64,000 bases of DNA from NCBI RefSeq assembly GCF_029892565.1, contig NZ_JARXVH010000005.1:682001-746000 (forward strand). The letters run 5' to 3'. The notes beneath the pieces are model-generated. The model saw only the letters and a program-made list of their open reading frames with translations. It ran no database searches and was not told the origin of the DNA. The number at the start of each line of letters is the position of its first letter. The first letter of the stretch is position 1. The position numbers and the translations under genes were made by a program. Of this stretch, positions 1 through 9,692 are shown in pieces. Origin of the DNA: Streptomyces pseudovenezuelae (GTDB taxonomy: Bacteria > Actinomycetota > Actinomycetes > Streptomycetales > Streptomycetaceae).

Positions 1-412
1 CGAGCGGCGCGGCAGAACCCGCCGGGTGCAGGATCGGTCCGAGCAGCGCAAGCACCTCGCCGAGATCGCCGCCAAGCAGGCGCAGGAGATCACGGCCGCC
101 CGTGCCAGCCTCGCGACGGACGGCACCACGAGGCTGTCCGCGCTCGGTGAACTCGACCCGCTCGCCTTCGGCCTGTTCCTGCAGCTGCTCGGCGACGCCT
201 TGGCCACCTGGCGGCCCGGCACGACGGCCACCGTCGCTACCAGCAACGACGGCACGATGGAGATCCGGCTCACGGCCTTGGCTGACGGTATGAGGGCCAA
301 GATCCGCACCCCCGACGGCACCTTCAGCGGCCCCGACCACCTGGTCGAGATCATCGATCTCACCCGAACCGGCCGTGCGCGCGCCGCCGGCACTTCTGGC
401 GGGGAGGAGTGA
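1..412 (+). CDS. jetA: Wadjet protein JetA, DUF2397/TIGR02677 type (3' part only)
   Basis: Only the C-terminal 136 or so residues are in the window; the reading frame is open from the left edge and the start lies outside. JetA of this class is a kleisin-like partner of the SMC-like JetC ATPase in Wadjet anti-plasmid complexes. The visible part has a helical stretch, then the 'RLSALGELDPLAFGLFLQLL' segment and a DG-containing C-terminal region typical of DUF2397 proteins. The stop at 410-412 overlaps the next start by one base (TGATG), so translation is probably coupled to jetB. The assignment rests mainly on the diagnostic order of the four genes. Confidence 0.8.
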   Translation, partial: ERRGRTRRVQDRSEQRKHLAEIAAKQAQEITAARASLATDGTTRLSALGELDPLAFGLFLQLLGDALATWRPGTTATVATSNDGTMEIRLTALADGMRAKIRTPDGTFSGPDHLVEIIDLTRTGRARAAGTSGGEE

Positions 413-1641
413 TGACCACGCCCCTGGGCGAGGTGCTGGACGGTCGACGCACCGCCGAGTTCCACAAGGCCGCCCGCGCACTGCTGAAGGAGCCGCTGCT
501 GCTTGCGCACGGCCCGCACGCGGAGGAGTTCCGGCTGGTGCGCCGGCACGCCGGCGACCTGCGCGACTGGTTCGACCGCAACACCGGCTGGCCGCTGCGG
601 GTGGACGCGGACGCGGCGCGGCTGGCCAGAGCACCCGGCACCCTGGCCGACCCTACCCATCCGGCCCGCGAGGCCTCCCGTGCCCGCGCGCCGTTCACCC
701 GCCGCCGCTATGTCTTGCTCTGCCTGGCGCTGGCCGCACTGGAGCGCGGCGAGGCACAGATCGCGCTCGGCCGGCTGGCCGAGCAGGTGGTCCTGGACGC
801 CGCCGATCCCCATCTGGCGGCCGCCGGGATCGAGTTCACGCTGGAACGGCGCGAGGAGCGGCTGGATCTGGCTGCGGTGGTACGGCTGCTCATGCGCTAC
901 GGGGTGCTACGACGGGTGGCCGGGGACGAGGACGCCTACGTCAGCGGGGCGGGTGATGTGCTCTACGACGTCCAGCGTCGCGTCCTGGCCGGACTGCTCG
1001 CCGCCCGCCACGGCCCGTCGATGATCGCCGCGGACGGTTTCGAGGACCGTCTGGTCGAGCTGACCTCCGAGAGCGCGCTGGACAGCGACGAACTGCGCTT
1101 CCGCGCCATCCGCCAGCGGTTGACCCGGCGGCTGCTGGACGACCCGGTGCTGTATTACGCCGAGTTGGCCGACGAAGAGCTCGCCTACTTCACTCGCCAG
1201 CGCGCCTTCATCACCGCCCGGATCACCGAACTGACCGGCCTGGTCGCGGAGGTGCGTGCCGAGGGAATCGCCATGGTCGACCCTCTGGACGATCTGACCG
1301 ACGTACGGATGCCCGAGCAGGGCACCCACGGACACGTCACCCTGCTGCTCGCCGAGCACCTCTCGACCGCCGCCGGCGCGGTCAGCCGTGGTGAGCTGGA
1401 GCGCAGGGTGCGGGAGTTGGCCGTCGAACACGGCGGCTTCTGGTCCAAGAGCGCCAAACAGCCGGGCGCGGAGGCGGAGTTGGTGGACCAGGCTCTGGCC
1501 AGACTGACCGCGCTGGGCCTGGTCGCCGCCGTACCCGGCGGCGTCGCCGCGCTGCCGGCGCTGGCCCGGTACGCGGTCGGCGAGACCCTCGTACGGGAGC
1601 CCGGAGTCCCCACCCCTCGTACCTCTCAGCGAAAGGCATGA
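412..1641 (+). CDS. jetB: Wadjet protein JetB, DUF2398/TIGR02678 family
   Basis: This 409-residue protein is the second subunit of the Wadjet SMC-like complex, expected to bridge the kleisin (JetA) and the ATPase (JetC). The N-terminal half is rich in winged-helix-like segments, and there is no catalytic motif. I chose ATG 412 because a strong purine-rich ribosome site (GGGGAGGAG, 401-409) sits just before it. GTG at 409 is also possible and adds one residue. The 3' end overlaps jetC by four bases (ATGA). Length and position between jetA and jetC match the family. Confidence 0.85.
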   Translation: MTTPLGEVLDGRRTAEFHKAARALLKEPLLLAHGPHAEEFRLVRRHAGDLRDWFDRNTGWPLRVDADAARLARAPGTLADPTHPAREASRARAPFTRRRYVLLCLALAALERGEAQIALGRLAEQVVLDAADPHLAAAGIEFTLERREERLDLAAVVRLLMRYGVLRRVAGDEDAYVSGAGDVLYDVQRRVLAGLLAARHGPSMIAADGFEDRLVELTSESALDSDELRFRAIRQRLTRRLLDDPVLYYAELADEELAYFTRQRAFITARITELTGLVAEVRAEGIAMVDPLDDLTDVRMPEQGTHGHVTLLLAEHLSTAAGAVSRGELERRVRELAVEHGGFWSKSAKQPGAEAELVDQALARLTALGLVAAVPGGVAALPALARYAVGETLVREPGVPTPRTSQRKA

Positions 1642-4600
1642 CCGCCGTGACCGCCCTGCCCACTCCCGCGCCCGGCCGGTGGCGGCCGCTGCGGATCGGC
1701 CTGGTCGATCTCTTCTACTACGACACCGAGGAGTTCTGGTTCCGGGACGGACGGCTGCTGTTGCGTGGCAACAACGGCACCGGCAAGTCCAAGGTCCTGG
1801 CCCTCACCCTGCCCTTCCTCCTGGACGGCGACCTGTCCGCGCGCCGCGTGGAGCCCGACGCCGATCCCGGCAAGCGTATGGAGTGGAACCTGCTGTTGGG
1901 CGGGCAGCATCCCTACCCCGAGCGGCTCGGCTACACCTGGATCGAGTTCGGCCGCCACGACGAGGCCACGGGACAGGACCGCTTCCTCACCCTGGCCTGC
2001 GGACTGAAGGCGGTGGCGGGGCGGGGCATCGCCCGTCACTGGTACGCCGTCACCGACCAGCGGATCGGACCGGAGCTCAGTCTGCTCGACGCCACCGGGA
2101 CCGCGCTGACGCGGGACCGGCTCGCGGAGGCTCTCGCCGGGCGCGGCATGGTGTACGACACGGCCACGGCGTACCGCAGGGCGGTGGACGAGGCGCTGTT
2201 CGGGCTGGGTGAGCGCCGGTATGCGGCCCTGGTGGACCTGCTCGTCCAGCTGCGCCAGCCGCAGCTGTCGAAGCGGCCCAATGAAACGGCGCTCTCGCGT
2301 GCGCTGACCGAGGCGCTGCCGCCCATGGACCAGGCGGTGATCGCCGATGTGGCCGAGGCATTCCGGTCTTTGGACGAGGAGAAGGAGGAGCTGCGGGCGG
2401 CCACCGAGGCGGAGCGCGCCGCCTCGGCCTTCCTGGACCACTACCGCCGTTACGCCCGCGTCGCCACCCGCCGCCGTGCACGGCTTCCGCGCCACGAGCA
2501 CGCCCGCTACGAACAGCTGAACCGCGATCTCGCGCAGGCCCAGACCGAGCGGTCACAGGCCGAGGAGGACCGGCAGCGGATCGCCGGGCGGCTCGCGCAG
2601 CTGGAGGAGAGTGCCGCGCGGCTGAAGGCGCAGGAGGCAGCGCTGCGCGAGGGCCCCGAGATGCGCAGTGCCCGGGAGTTGGAGCAGGCGGCGGCGGACG
2701 CCCGCCGCACCGCCGGGGAGCTTTCCCGCACCGAGGCGGACCGGGAGCAGGCCGCTCAGGCGCACACTCGCGCCCTGGGCCGCCTCAAGGGTGCCGGCAG
2801 GCGGCTCGCGGCGGCCGAGGAGCAGGTCGCGGACACGCTCACGCGCGAGCGGGAGGCGGCGTCGGCCGCCCGCCTCGACGCCGAACTGCGCATCGAGGGC
2901 GCGTCGGGGGCCGAGCTGCGTCGCGCGGCCGAGGAATCGGTGGCGCGCAGGCGGCGCACGGTCGACCACGTGGAGGCAATGGCGTCGCGCGCCGCGGAGG
3001 CCGCCGCCGAGCGGCGCGCCGCCGCACGCCGGCTGGACGAGGCGCAGACCGAGGCCGGGCACACTGCTGAGCGGCAGTCCCAGGCGGAGGCCGCCGCAGC
3101 CCGGGCGGGCCGGGAGCTGGTCGCCGCCGTACGCGAACACCTCGACGTTTGTGAGGAATTGACCCCTCAGGACCCGGTGGGCCTGCTGGACGCTCTGCAG
3201 GACTGGGTCACGCATCTGCGGGGTCCCTCTCCCGCACGGGTGCACACTGCGGACGCCCACCGCGCCCGGGCCACGGAGCTGGCCGACCGGACGGCGGCCC
3301 TCGGTCAACGGCTGACCGAACTGAGCGCCCGGCGCGCCGAGAGCGAGCGGGAGCTGGCCGACCTGGAGGCAGGAGGCCAGCGCGGTCCCACGGCACCTCA
3401 CACGCGTACTCCCAGCGTGCGTGAGCAGGCGCCCGGAGCGCCCCTGTGGCGGCTGGTCGACTTCCACGATCACGTCACCGCCGGTGAACGCACGGGTCTG
3501 GAGGCGGCGTTGGAGGCCTCCGGCATCCTGGACGCCTGGGTGTGCCCGGACGGCACCGTCCTGCACACAGACCTGCATGACGTCCTGCTGTCACCGGGCG
3601 CCCCGCTGATCGGGCCGGTGCTCGGCGACGTGCTGCGCCCGGCCGTCGACCACGGTGACCTGCGCGCCGTGGCGGTGGGCGAGCAGATTGTGGCCCGCCT
3701 TCTGGCTACCGTGGGTCTCGGCTCCGGCGGCGACACCTGGGTGGCGGCCGACGGCCGGTTCCGCGTCGGAGCGCTGACCGGCAGCTGGTCGAAGCAGGCT
3801 GCCGTGTATGTAGGCGAGGGCGCCCGTGAAGAGGCACGCCGGGCCCGGATCGCCGTCCTGCGCGGCGAACTGGACGCCCTGGCAGGCCAGTTGAACGAGC
3901 TGGAGGCCGAGCGGGCCACGGTGGCCCGGCGTCGCCGCACTCTGGATGCCGAACTGGCCGCCGTTCCCGACGACGCCGCCCTGCGCCACGCGCACGCGCT
4001 GGCCGCGGCCGCCGCGGACGCCGCCCACCGGGCCCGCGCCCGCCAGGACGACCGCTCCGCGGAAGTGACCGCAGCGGCCGAGCAGGAAGCCGAGGCCGCC
4101 ACCGAACTCACCGACACGGCCGCGGCCGTGAACCTGCCGGCCGACCGTCCGCGGCTGCTCGTAGTCCGCCAGGCGCTGGCCGACTACGCCGCGGTCCTGG
4201 CGGCCCTGTGGCCCGCCCTGCGCGAGCGCGCCGAGGCCGGACGTGCGGTGGCCGACGAGCGCACGGAAGCCGAAGAGGCTGGCGCGCGGGTGGCCGAACT
4301 GGCTCTGCGTGCCGAGGAGTCGGCCCGCCTGGCGGCCGCCGCCGACGAACGGCACACCACCTTGCGCTCCACCGTCGGTGCCGCCGTCGCAGAGCTGGAG
4401 AGGCGCCTGGCCACCACGGCAGAGGCCCTGGCCGAGTGCGAGCGCGACCAGCGCCGCTCCCGCGAGGAGCACACCGCCGCCGGCCGGCGCGTGGGCCATG
4501 CGGAGGGCCGTATCGAGCAGCTGGAGAAGGATGTGGGCGAGGCAGCCGCCTCGCGCGCCGAGGCGATCGCCGCGCTCCAGCGGTTCGCGGCCACCGGACT

Positions 4601-5789
4601 GCTGCCCGTGGCGCTGCCCGAGACGGCCGTGCCCCCGCTGGACGGCGAACCGTGGGCGGCCACCCCGGCCGTCGCGCTCGCCCGCTCCATCGAGGCGCAG
4701 CTGTCGGGCCCGTCCGGCACCGACGACTCCGACGGTGCCTGGGAACGCGTCCAGAAACGGCTCAGTGAGGAGTACAAGAAACTCCAGGACGCCCTCTCCC
4801 GCGGCGGCCACACCGCCACCGCCCGCATGGTCGAGGACGGCATGGTCGTCGACATCGTCTACCAGGCCCGTCGGCGCACCGTGCCCGACCTGGCTGCGGC
4901 CCTGTCCGCTGAGGTGACGGAACTGGCGCACATCCTGTCCGCGCACGAACGCGAGATCCTCGAAACCCACCTGCTCACCGAGGTCGCAGGCACCCTGCAA
5001 GAGCTGATCGGCGCCGCCGAGCGGCAAGTGCGGGCCATGAACGCCGAACTGCTGGAGCGGCCCACGTCCACCGGCATGAAGCTGCGTCTGGTGTGGCGTT
5101 CCTCGCGCAAGGCGCCGACCGGGCTGGCCCAGGCACGGGAGCGCCTGCGCCAGTCCGCGGACGCTTGGGCACCCGAGGACCGGGCGGCGGTCGGGGAGTT
5201 CCTGCAGGCCGAGATCGCCCGCCGGCAGTCCGACGACGCGGCGGGCAGCTGGCTTGAGGTGCTCACCGCAGCGCTGGATTACCGGTCCTGGCACGAGTTC
5301 GGCATCGAGCGCCACCAGCAGGGCGCCTGGGTTCCGGCCACCGGCCCCGCCTCCGGCGGCGAACGCGTCCTGGCCGTGTCCGTACCGCTGTTCGCCGCCG
5401 CCTCCTCGCACTACGCCACGGCCGCCCCCGACGCCCCGCGCCTGGTCACCCTGGACGAGGCGTTCGCCGGCGTGGACGACGACTCGCGGGCCAAGTGCCT
5501 GGGCCTGCTGCACGCCTTCGACCTGGACGTGGTGATGACCAGCGAACGCGAGTGGGCCTGTTACCCACAAGTCCCCGGCATCGCCATCGCCCAGCTCTCC
5601 CGCGTCGACGAGATCGCCGCAGTCTTGGTGACCCGCTGGGAATGGGACGGCACCGAGCGCCTACGGGGGGATGAACCGGACCACCGCCTGGCGACCCTCC
5701 CCGCCCTGGCGGCTCCCCCGGCCACTGAGTTCGGCGCGGCGGCACCCGGGCCCGCCGACGGCACCGGCCAGGGCCCACTGTGGGCATGA
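1638..5789 (+). CDS. jetC: Wadjet SMC-like ATPase JetC, TIGR02680 family
   Basis: This 1,383-residue condensin-like ATPase is the motor of the anti-plasmid complex. Family knowledge says it extrudes DNA loops and licenses cleavage of small circular DNA by JetD. The Walker A sequence GNNGTGKS is at residues 44-51. Two long Ala/Glu/Arg-rich coiled-coil arms cover roughly 250-500 and 740-960, with a hinge-like globular part near 590-730. The ABC signature SGGE is at 1239-1242 and the Walker B Asp-Glu at 1273-1274. All ATPase motifs are present, so it looks functional. Start ATG 1638 overlaps the jetB stop, and a GAAAGG ribosome site lies at 1631-1636. Confidence 0.92.
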   Translation: MTAVTALPTPAPGRWRPLRIGLVDLFYYDTEEFWFRDGRLLLRGNNGTGKSKVLALTLPFLLDGDLSARRVEPDADPGKRMEWNLLLGGQHPYPERLGYTWIEFGRHDEATGQDRFLTLACGLKAVAGRGIARHWYAVTDQRIGPELSLLDATGTALTRDRLAEALAGRGMVYDTATAYRRAVDEALFGLGERRYAALVDLLVQLRQPQLSKRPNETALSRALTEALPPMDQAVIADVAEAFRSLDEEKEELRAATEAERAASAFLDHYRRYARVATRRRARLPRHEHARYEQLNRDLAQAQTERSQAEEDRQRIAGRLAQLEESAARLKAQEAALREGPEMRSARELEQAAADARRTAGELSRTEADREQAAQAHTRALGRLKGAGRRLAAAEEQVADTLTREREAASAARLDAELRIEGASGAELRRAAEESVARRRRTVDHVEAMASRAAEAAAERRAAARRLDEAQTEAGHTAERQSQAEAAAARAGRELVAAVREHLDVCEELTPQDPVGLLDALQDWVTHLRGPSPARVHTADAHRARATELADRTAALGQRLTELSARRAESERELADLEAGGQRGPTAPHTRTPSVREQAPGAPLWRLVDFHDHVTAGERTGLEAALEASGILDAWVCPDGTVLHTDLHDVLLSPGAPLIGPVLGDVLRPAVDHGDLRAVAVGEQIVARLLATVGLGSGGDTWVAADGRFRVGALTGSWSKQAAVYVGEGAREEARRARIAVLRGELDALAGQLNELEAERATVARRRRTLDAELAAVPDDAALRHAHALAAAAADAAHRARARQDDRSAEVTAAAEQEAEAATELTDTAAAVNLPADRPRLLVVRQALADYAAVLAALWPALRERAEAGRAVADERTEAEEAGARVAELALRAEESARLAAAADERHTTLRSTVGAAVAELERRLATTAEALAECERDQRRSREEHTAAGRRVGHAEGRIEQLEKDVGEAAASRAEAIAALQRFAATGLLPVALPETAVPPLDGEPWAATPAVALARSIEAQLSGPSGTDDSDGAWERVQKRLSEEYKKLQDALSRGGHTATARMVEDGMVVDIVYQARRRTVPDLAAALSAEVTELAHILSAHEREILETHLLTEVAGTLQELIGAAERQVRAMNAELLERPTSTGMKLRLVWRSSRKAPTGLAQARERLRQSADAWAPEDRAAVGEFLQAEIARRQSDDAAGSWLEVLTAALDYRSWHEFGIERHQQGAWVPATGPASGGERVLAVSVPLFAAASSHYATAAPDAPRLVTLDEAFAGVDDDSRAKCLGLLHAFDLDVVMTSEREWACYPQVPGIAIAQLSRVDEIAAVLVTRWEWDGTERLRGDEPDHRLATLPALAAPPATEFGAAAPGPADGTGQGPLWA

Positions 5790-7042
5790 GCCGCCCCGGG
5801 CAGCCCGGTCCCCCCGACGAACCCGGCCCGCGCATCGACCTCGACCGCCTCGGCCGCCTGCTCGGCGACCCCGGCCTGGCCTGGCTGGTCGAGCGCGTCC
5901 GGCGCCGCATGGAGCGGGACGAACCCCTTACCGGACCGCTCACCCAGACCGCCGCCACCACCGCCGAACGTGCCGCCGCCGAACGTCTGTTGGGCCGCAA
6001 CCCACGCGCCGGACGCTCACTGAGCGTGCGCCTCGACGCGGTGGATGCCGTGCTGCGCCGCTCCGGCATCAGCCCCGACGGCCTCGCCGCCGCCGTGACC
6101 GCCCTCACCGGCCCCGTCCCTCGGCTCGCCGACATACGCGAACAGGAAGTGAACGCCTGGCAGGACGCCTACGCCCCGCTGGCCATGCTGCGGCCCGAGC
6201 TGGCGGAGTGGTCCCTGCAGTTGCGCAAGGACGGTCTCGTACGCCGCCTCGCCCGCACCCCGCAAGCGGCGAAGGTCCTGCTCACCGACGCCACGACCGC
6301 CCTCCGGGCCTTGCCCGCCGACCCGGCGGTGTCTCTGCCCGCCTTCGCCGCCACGGCTCTCGGAAACGCTCACGCGCTCGACGACGGAACTCCGCTCGCC
6401 GCCATCGTCCTGTCTGGCATCCGTGCCCTGACCGGCTTCCCCGACGGCAACGGAGCCGAGTGGCGCCGCGAGGCCTGGGCCTCGGCCGGCCTGCTCAGAG
6501 ATGCCCTCTCCTCCACCGTCCTCACCTTGGGCCTGCGCGGCACCCCCGCCCTGGACTGGATGACCGACGCGGGCGAACCGGCCGTCCTAACGCTGCGCCA
6601 ACTCACCCACAGCCCGCCGAGGACGGCGCCCGGGGTCGTGTACGTGTGCGAGAACCCGACCGTCCTGGCCACCGCGGCCGACACCCACGGCCCCGCCTGC
6701 CGGCCCCTGGTCTGTCTCCAGGGTCAGCCCTCGGCCGCCGCCCTCACCTTGCTGCGCCACCTCCACTCCCGCGAATCCACGCTCCGCTACCACGGTGACT
6801 TCGACTGGGGCGGCTTGCGCATCGCCGACGCGCTGCTGCGTGGCGTCCCCTGGCAGCCCTGGCACTACACCGCCGCCGACTACCGCACCGCGGCCGCCGC
6901 CACATCGTTGGCACCGCCCCTCACCGGCACACCGGCCACCGCCGCATGGGATTCCGACCTGGCCGCGGCGCTGGCCGAACTCGGCGTGCGCATCGAGGAG
7001 GAGACCGTCCTGGACATCCTCCTGGCCGACCTCTCGCCTTGA
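5786..7042 (+). CDS. jetD: Wadjet Toprim nuclease JetD, DUF2399/TIGR02679 family
   Basis: This 418-residue protein is the nuclease of the Wadjet system, which cuts the plasmid once the SMC complex has trapped it. The C-terminal Toprim-like domain is visible: an acidic CEN motif with Glu289, then the DFDWGG motif with Asp338 and Asp340, the expected metal-binding residues. The N-terminal half corresponds to DUF3323. ATG 5786 overlaps the jetC stop by four bases. GTG 5780, two codons earlier, is an alternative. It is the last gene of the operon, and 535 bases without a gene follow. Confidence 0.9.
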   Translation: MSRPGQPGPPDEPGPRIDLDRLGRLLGDPGLAWLVERVRRRMERDEPLTGPLTQTAATTAERAAAERLLGRNPRAGRSLSVRLDAVDAVLRRSGISPDGLAAAVTALTGPVPRLADIREQEVNAWQDAYAPLAMLRPELAEWSLQLRKDGLVRRLARTPQAAKVLLTDATTALRALPADPAVSLPAFAATALGNAHALDDGTPLAAIVLSGIRALTGFPDGNGAEWRREAWASAGLLRDALSSTVLTLGLRGTPALDWMTDAGEPAVLTLRQLTHSPPRTAPGVVYVCENPTVLATAADTHGPACRPLVCLQGQPSAAALTLLRHLHSRESTLRYHGDFDWGGLRIADALLRGVPWQPWHYTAADYRTAAAATSLAPPLTGTPATAAWDSDLAAALAELGVRIEEETVLDILLADLSP

Positions 7043-7577
7043 GCTCGTCATGCTGGCGACACGTGAACTTTCGCCCGCCGACAGGGCAGGCTCAAATTCG
7101 ACGCGCTCCTTCAGGCAGCGGGTCTGGAGATCCCCTCTTCGTCCCCGCTCCACTGCCCAGGTCCTGGCAGTGCTGGTGCGCCGTTCGTGCCGCGCCAAGC
7201 GCGGAGGCTGCCGCCGACGCGCAAGAGATCCGCCGCGCCCCGATCCCCCGAGGCGCGCCCACCCGCCCCGCCCGCCCTTCCCTTCCTTTTCTTGTCGGGG
7301 GTGGCGTGGGGGTGTGCAGAGGGGGATGTCGGGCTGCCGACCACGCCAACAAGGCCGTGGTGACCTGCGGATACGTCGCCCTGGTGCGGAATGGGGTCGA
7401 CCGGTGTCGGCGGGGATATCGACGCGGTTGTCGGCCTGGTCGGGGGCGGTGTTGGCGCATCGTGACCGCGGTCGGGCCCTCATGGTCGCAGGTGTGGTCG
7501 GGGTTGGCCGCTGTCGTGGCCGGTACACGCGGCGCCGTACAGAACGGTGCCGCCCTGTACTGAAGAGAGGGCCGGCG
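7043..7577 (+). promoter_or_regulatory. Gene-free leader with inverted repeat before the replication-relaxation gene
   Basis: I see no credible gene in this stretch; open frames here are Arg/Pro-rich shadows. Just before the next gene, GTACAG (7537-7542) and CTGTAC (7555-7560) form an inverted repeat with a 12-base spacer, ending about 17 bases from the ATG. A GAGAGG ribosome site is at 7565-7570. The repeat could be an operator, but no partner protein is evident, so this is an inference. Confidence 0.35.
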
Positions 7578-8465
7578 ATGACGGATGTGGATGTGGGCAG
7601 TAGGGATCGGCTGGCGTTGGCGGTGCTGGTGCAGTACCGGATGGCCACCACCGAGCAGATGCAGCGGGTGATCGCCCCGGAGGTGCGCAGCGAGCAGACT
7701 CGGCGCAGGCTGGCCAAGTTGCGCGAGGAGGGGCTGATCGATCGGATCACCCTGCCCAGGGCGGGGCGGCTGCGGGTGTGGTTTCCCACTCCTTACGGTG
7801 TGCAGGTCGCGTGCGAGTGGCCGGAGTTGCGCGGGCGGCGGCCACCGAGAACAGTGTCTGATCCGACCGCCGCACGGCTGCGGGTCGGGCACACGCTGAC
7901 GGTGACCGAGACCGCGCTGATCTTCCTGGAGCACGCCCGCCGCCGCGGTGAGCTGTGCCGGCCGCTGGACTGGATCCCCGAGGTCTACCACTCCATCGGG
8001 GGCGGCGAGGCCGTCATCCCCGACGCGCTCATGTACTACCGGCGCGGCTGTGAGGGCGGCGACGGACCGATGCTGCGGGCTTTCGTCGAGGTCGACCGGG
8101 CCACCATGGGCCCGGAACGTCTGGCCGCGAAACTTACCTCCTACGCCCGCCTCCACAGTTACATCCCCGCTTCCCCGGGACAGCGCCGACCGCGCATCGG
8201 GCAGATGCCGGTGCAGGAGCAATGGCGGCAGCGCTATCCGCTCTTCCCTCGCGTCTTGTTCGTCCTGGACGGCACCGGGCCGGCCGGCGTCATCACCCGC
8301 ATCAGGGCCCTGCACGCGGCCGTCGACAACCCGGCGCTGGCCCTCTTCCTGCAGACCGTCCCCGTCATGGCCGCGGCGCTGGCAGACCTGCGCACCGAGG
8401 GCCCCTCTGAGCCCGTGTGGCACCCGGTCCAGAACCCCGACCCCGCGGTCGCCTGGAGCTGGTAG
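7578..8465 (+). CDS. Replication-relaxation family protein
   Basis: This 295-residue protein matches the replication-relaxation family (PF13814) found on actinobacterial plasmids and integrative elements. The N-terminal ~90 residues form a winged-helix DNA-binding region ('MATTEQMQRVI', 'RRRLAKLREEGLIDR'). The C-terminal part has the conserved acidic patch and 'FVEVDRATMGPERLAAKL' segment, which recalls a nuclease-like fold, though catalysis is unproven. ATG 7578 is preceded by a good ribosome site, and upstream in-frame codons read as noise. Ten TGCGCA palindromes begin 19 bases after the stop, so the gene may be part of a replicon or transfer remnant. Confidence 0.8.
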   Translation: MTDVDVGSRDRLALAVLVQYRMATTEQMQRVIAPEVRSEQTRRRLAKLREEGLIDRITLPRAGRLRVWFPTPYGVQVACEWPELRGRRPPRTVSDPTAARLRVGHTLTVTETALIFLEHARRRGELCRPLDWIPEVYHSIGGGEAVIPDALMYYRRGCEGGDGPMLRAFVEVDRATMGPERLAAKLTSYARLHSYIPASPGQRRPRIGQMPVQEQWRQRYPLFPRVLFVLDGTGPAGVITRIRALHAAVDNPALALFLQTVPVMAAALADLRTEGPSEPVWHPVQNPDPAVAWSW

Positions 8466-8483
8466 CCATACCCGTAGACGGCC

Positions 8484-8811
8484 TGCGCAGCCGCTGCGCA
8501 ATGCCCACCGCCTCTGTGTGGCGACTGCGCAGAGCCCAACCACAACTCCGTAGACCCGACCATGACCCCGACCACAGCCCCGACCACAGCAATGCGCAAC
8601 CATCTGTGCACCGAATGCGCAGTGGTTGCGCAACACGCGTGGACGGCTGCGCAGCCAGAGCACACGGGCGGCACGCAGTCTGCGCAGCCGCCCGCCTACC
8701 TGCCGTGGTTGGGCTCATGGTCGCCCCAACCAACGGGCCCACGGTGCGTTTGCGCACCTGGTCTGTCGCGGAGTGCCTGATCATTGGGCGTCGTTGGTCG
8801 GGCGATGCGCA
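8484..8811. repeat. Array of ten TGCGCA palindromes (iteron-like)
   Basis: The hexamer palindrome TGCGCA occurs at 8484, 8495, 8526, 8593, 8616, 8627, 8648, 8681, 8751 and 8806, all on non-coding DNA right after the replication-relaxation gene. About 0.1 copy would be expected in 330 bases at this composition. Several intervals are near whole turns of the helix (11, 31, 11, 21, 33). A short tandem repeat 'ccgaccacag' also lies at about 8568-8589. The layout suggests protein-binding iterons, for example an origin or partition site. That role is inferred. Confidence 0.6.
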
Positions 8812-9224
8812 GATCGTCAAAGTCACCCAGAAGAAGCTGCGCCGACAGCTCAAGCGCCGGCGCACCGACCGCAAGACCGGCAGGACCAACATCAAGGCGG
8901 TCCAAGCCGTCACCAGCGTGACCGCGAAGCAGAACGGGCCTCCCGCCGATCGAGCTCCTCCAGCCACGACACCATCGCCGCCTCCAAGGCCGCGTCCTGG
9001 TACACGACGATCCGCCGTCCGACCATGAACGGCAACGGCATCACCAGCTCACCGCAGAAGAGCCACACCCAATGCGAACTCCTCCCCAAGATGACCCTGT
9101 TCCAATAGCGTCCGGCAACGCCCCCGGGATCCGCACCCAGTGACTGCCGACGCCAACGGTCGTGGCGGGCTGGGAAGATCACCGGCAAGTACAGCGAACT
9201 CCATCGAGACCGTGAAAGACGGGG
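8812..9224. other. Intergenic stretch, no confident gene
   Basis: No convincing complete gene is present. On the minus strand around 8910-9110 a frame reads as a plausible protein fragment ('MPLPFMVGRRIVVYQDAALE'), ending in Arg/Ser-rich sequence, but I do not recognise a family. It may be a decayed gene end. Confidence 0.3.
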
Positions 9225-9692
9225 ATGTCGGGGAGCCTGCCCATAGGCCGGGTCGAGGAGTGGCTTCGACGCGAGTTGGGCTCCGGGCGACAGTCCTTCG
9301 CTCAACTGGCCTCGGACGAGGCATGGTTCAGGTTCATACGCTTCGGATCGCAACGTTTCGATACCACGGACACGCCCGATACCGACGGTCCTCTCTTCCA
9401 GTACGGGACCCACACATTCGAACGCCCGCCAGCGTTCACGCTGGACTTTGTCAGGGAGTTCGAGGTCAACGACACGCTTGACGAGCACGATCACTACATA
9501 CAGCCGCACTGCGAACTTCTGTACGAACCCGTGCCTCGACTGAAGGCACTTGGGCATGTCGAATCATGGTTCTTCCACGACACGGACGACGAACTCGACC
9601 GGTGGGCCGACGACCTTGCCCGCCAGGAAGTCTGGACGACCGTCCGTCACCTGGACCCCGCAGAGATCAGGGTCTACCAAGAACAGGTGTGA
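9225..9692 (+). CDS. Hypothetical protein, 155 residues
   Basis: I do not recognise a family. The protein has balanced composition for this genome: many Asp/Glu/Trp/Phe/His residues rather than the Arg/Pro/Ala bias of shadow frames. It is acidic, has no signal peptide or membrane segment, and carries aromatic-rich motifs such as 'DEAWFRFIRFGSQRFDTTDT' and 'GHVESWFFHDTDDELDRWAD'. The start ATG 9225 has only a weak GAAAGACGGGG ribosome site. It stands alone between the TGCGCA array and the gas vesicle genes, so context says nothing about its role. Confidence 0.6.
   Translation: MSGSLPIGRVEEWLRRELGSGRQSFAQLASDEAWFRFIRFGSQRFDTTDTPDTDGPLFQYGTHTFERPPAFTLDFVREFEVNDTLDEHDHYIQPHCELLYEPVPRLKALGHVESWFFHDTDDELDRWADDLARQEVWTTVRHLDPAEIRVYQEQV

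Noticed and set aside
8484..8811. CRISPR array
   Set aside because: The repeated unit is only six bases, spacing is irregular and no cas gene is nearby. No CRISPR array is seen anywhere in the window.
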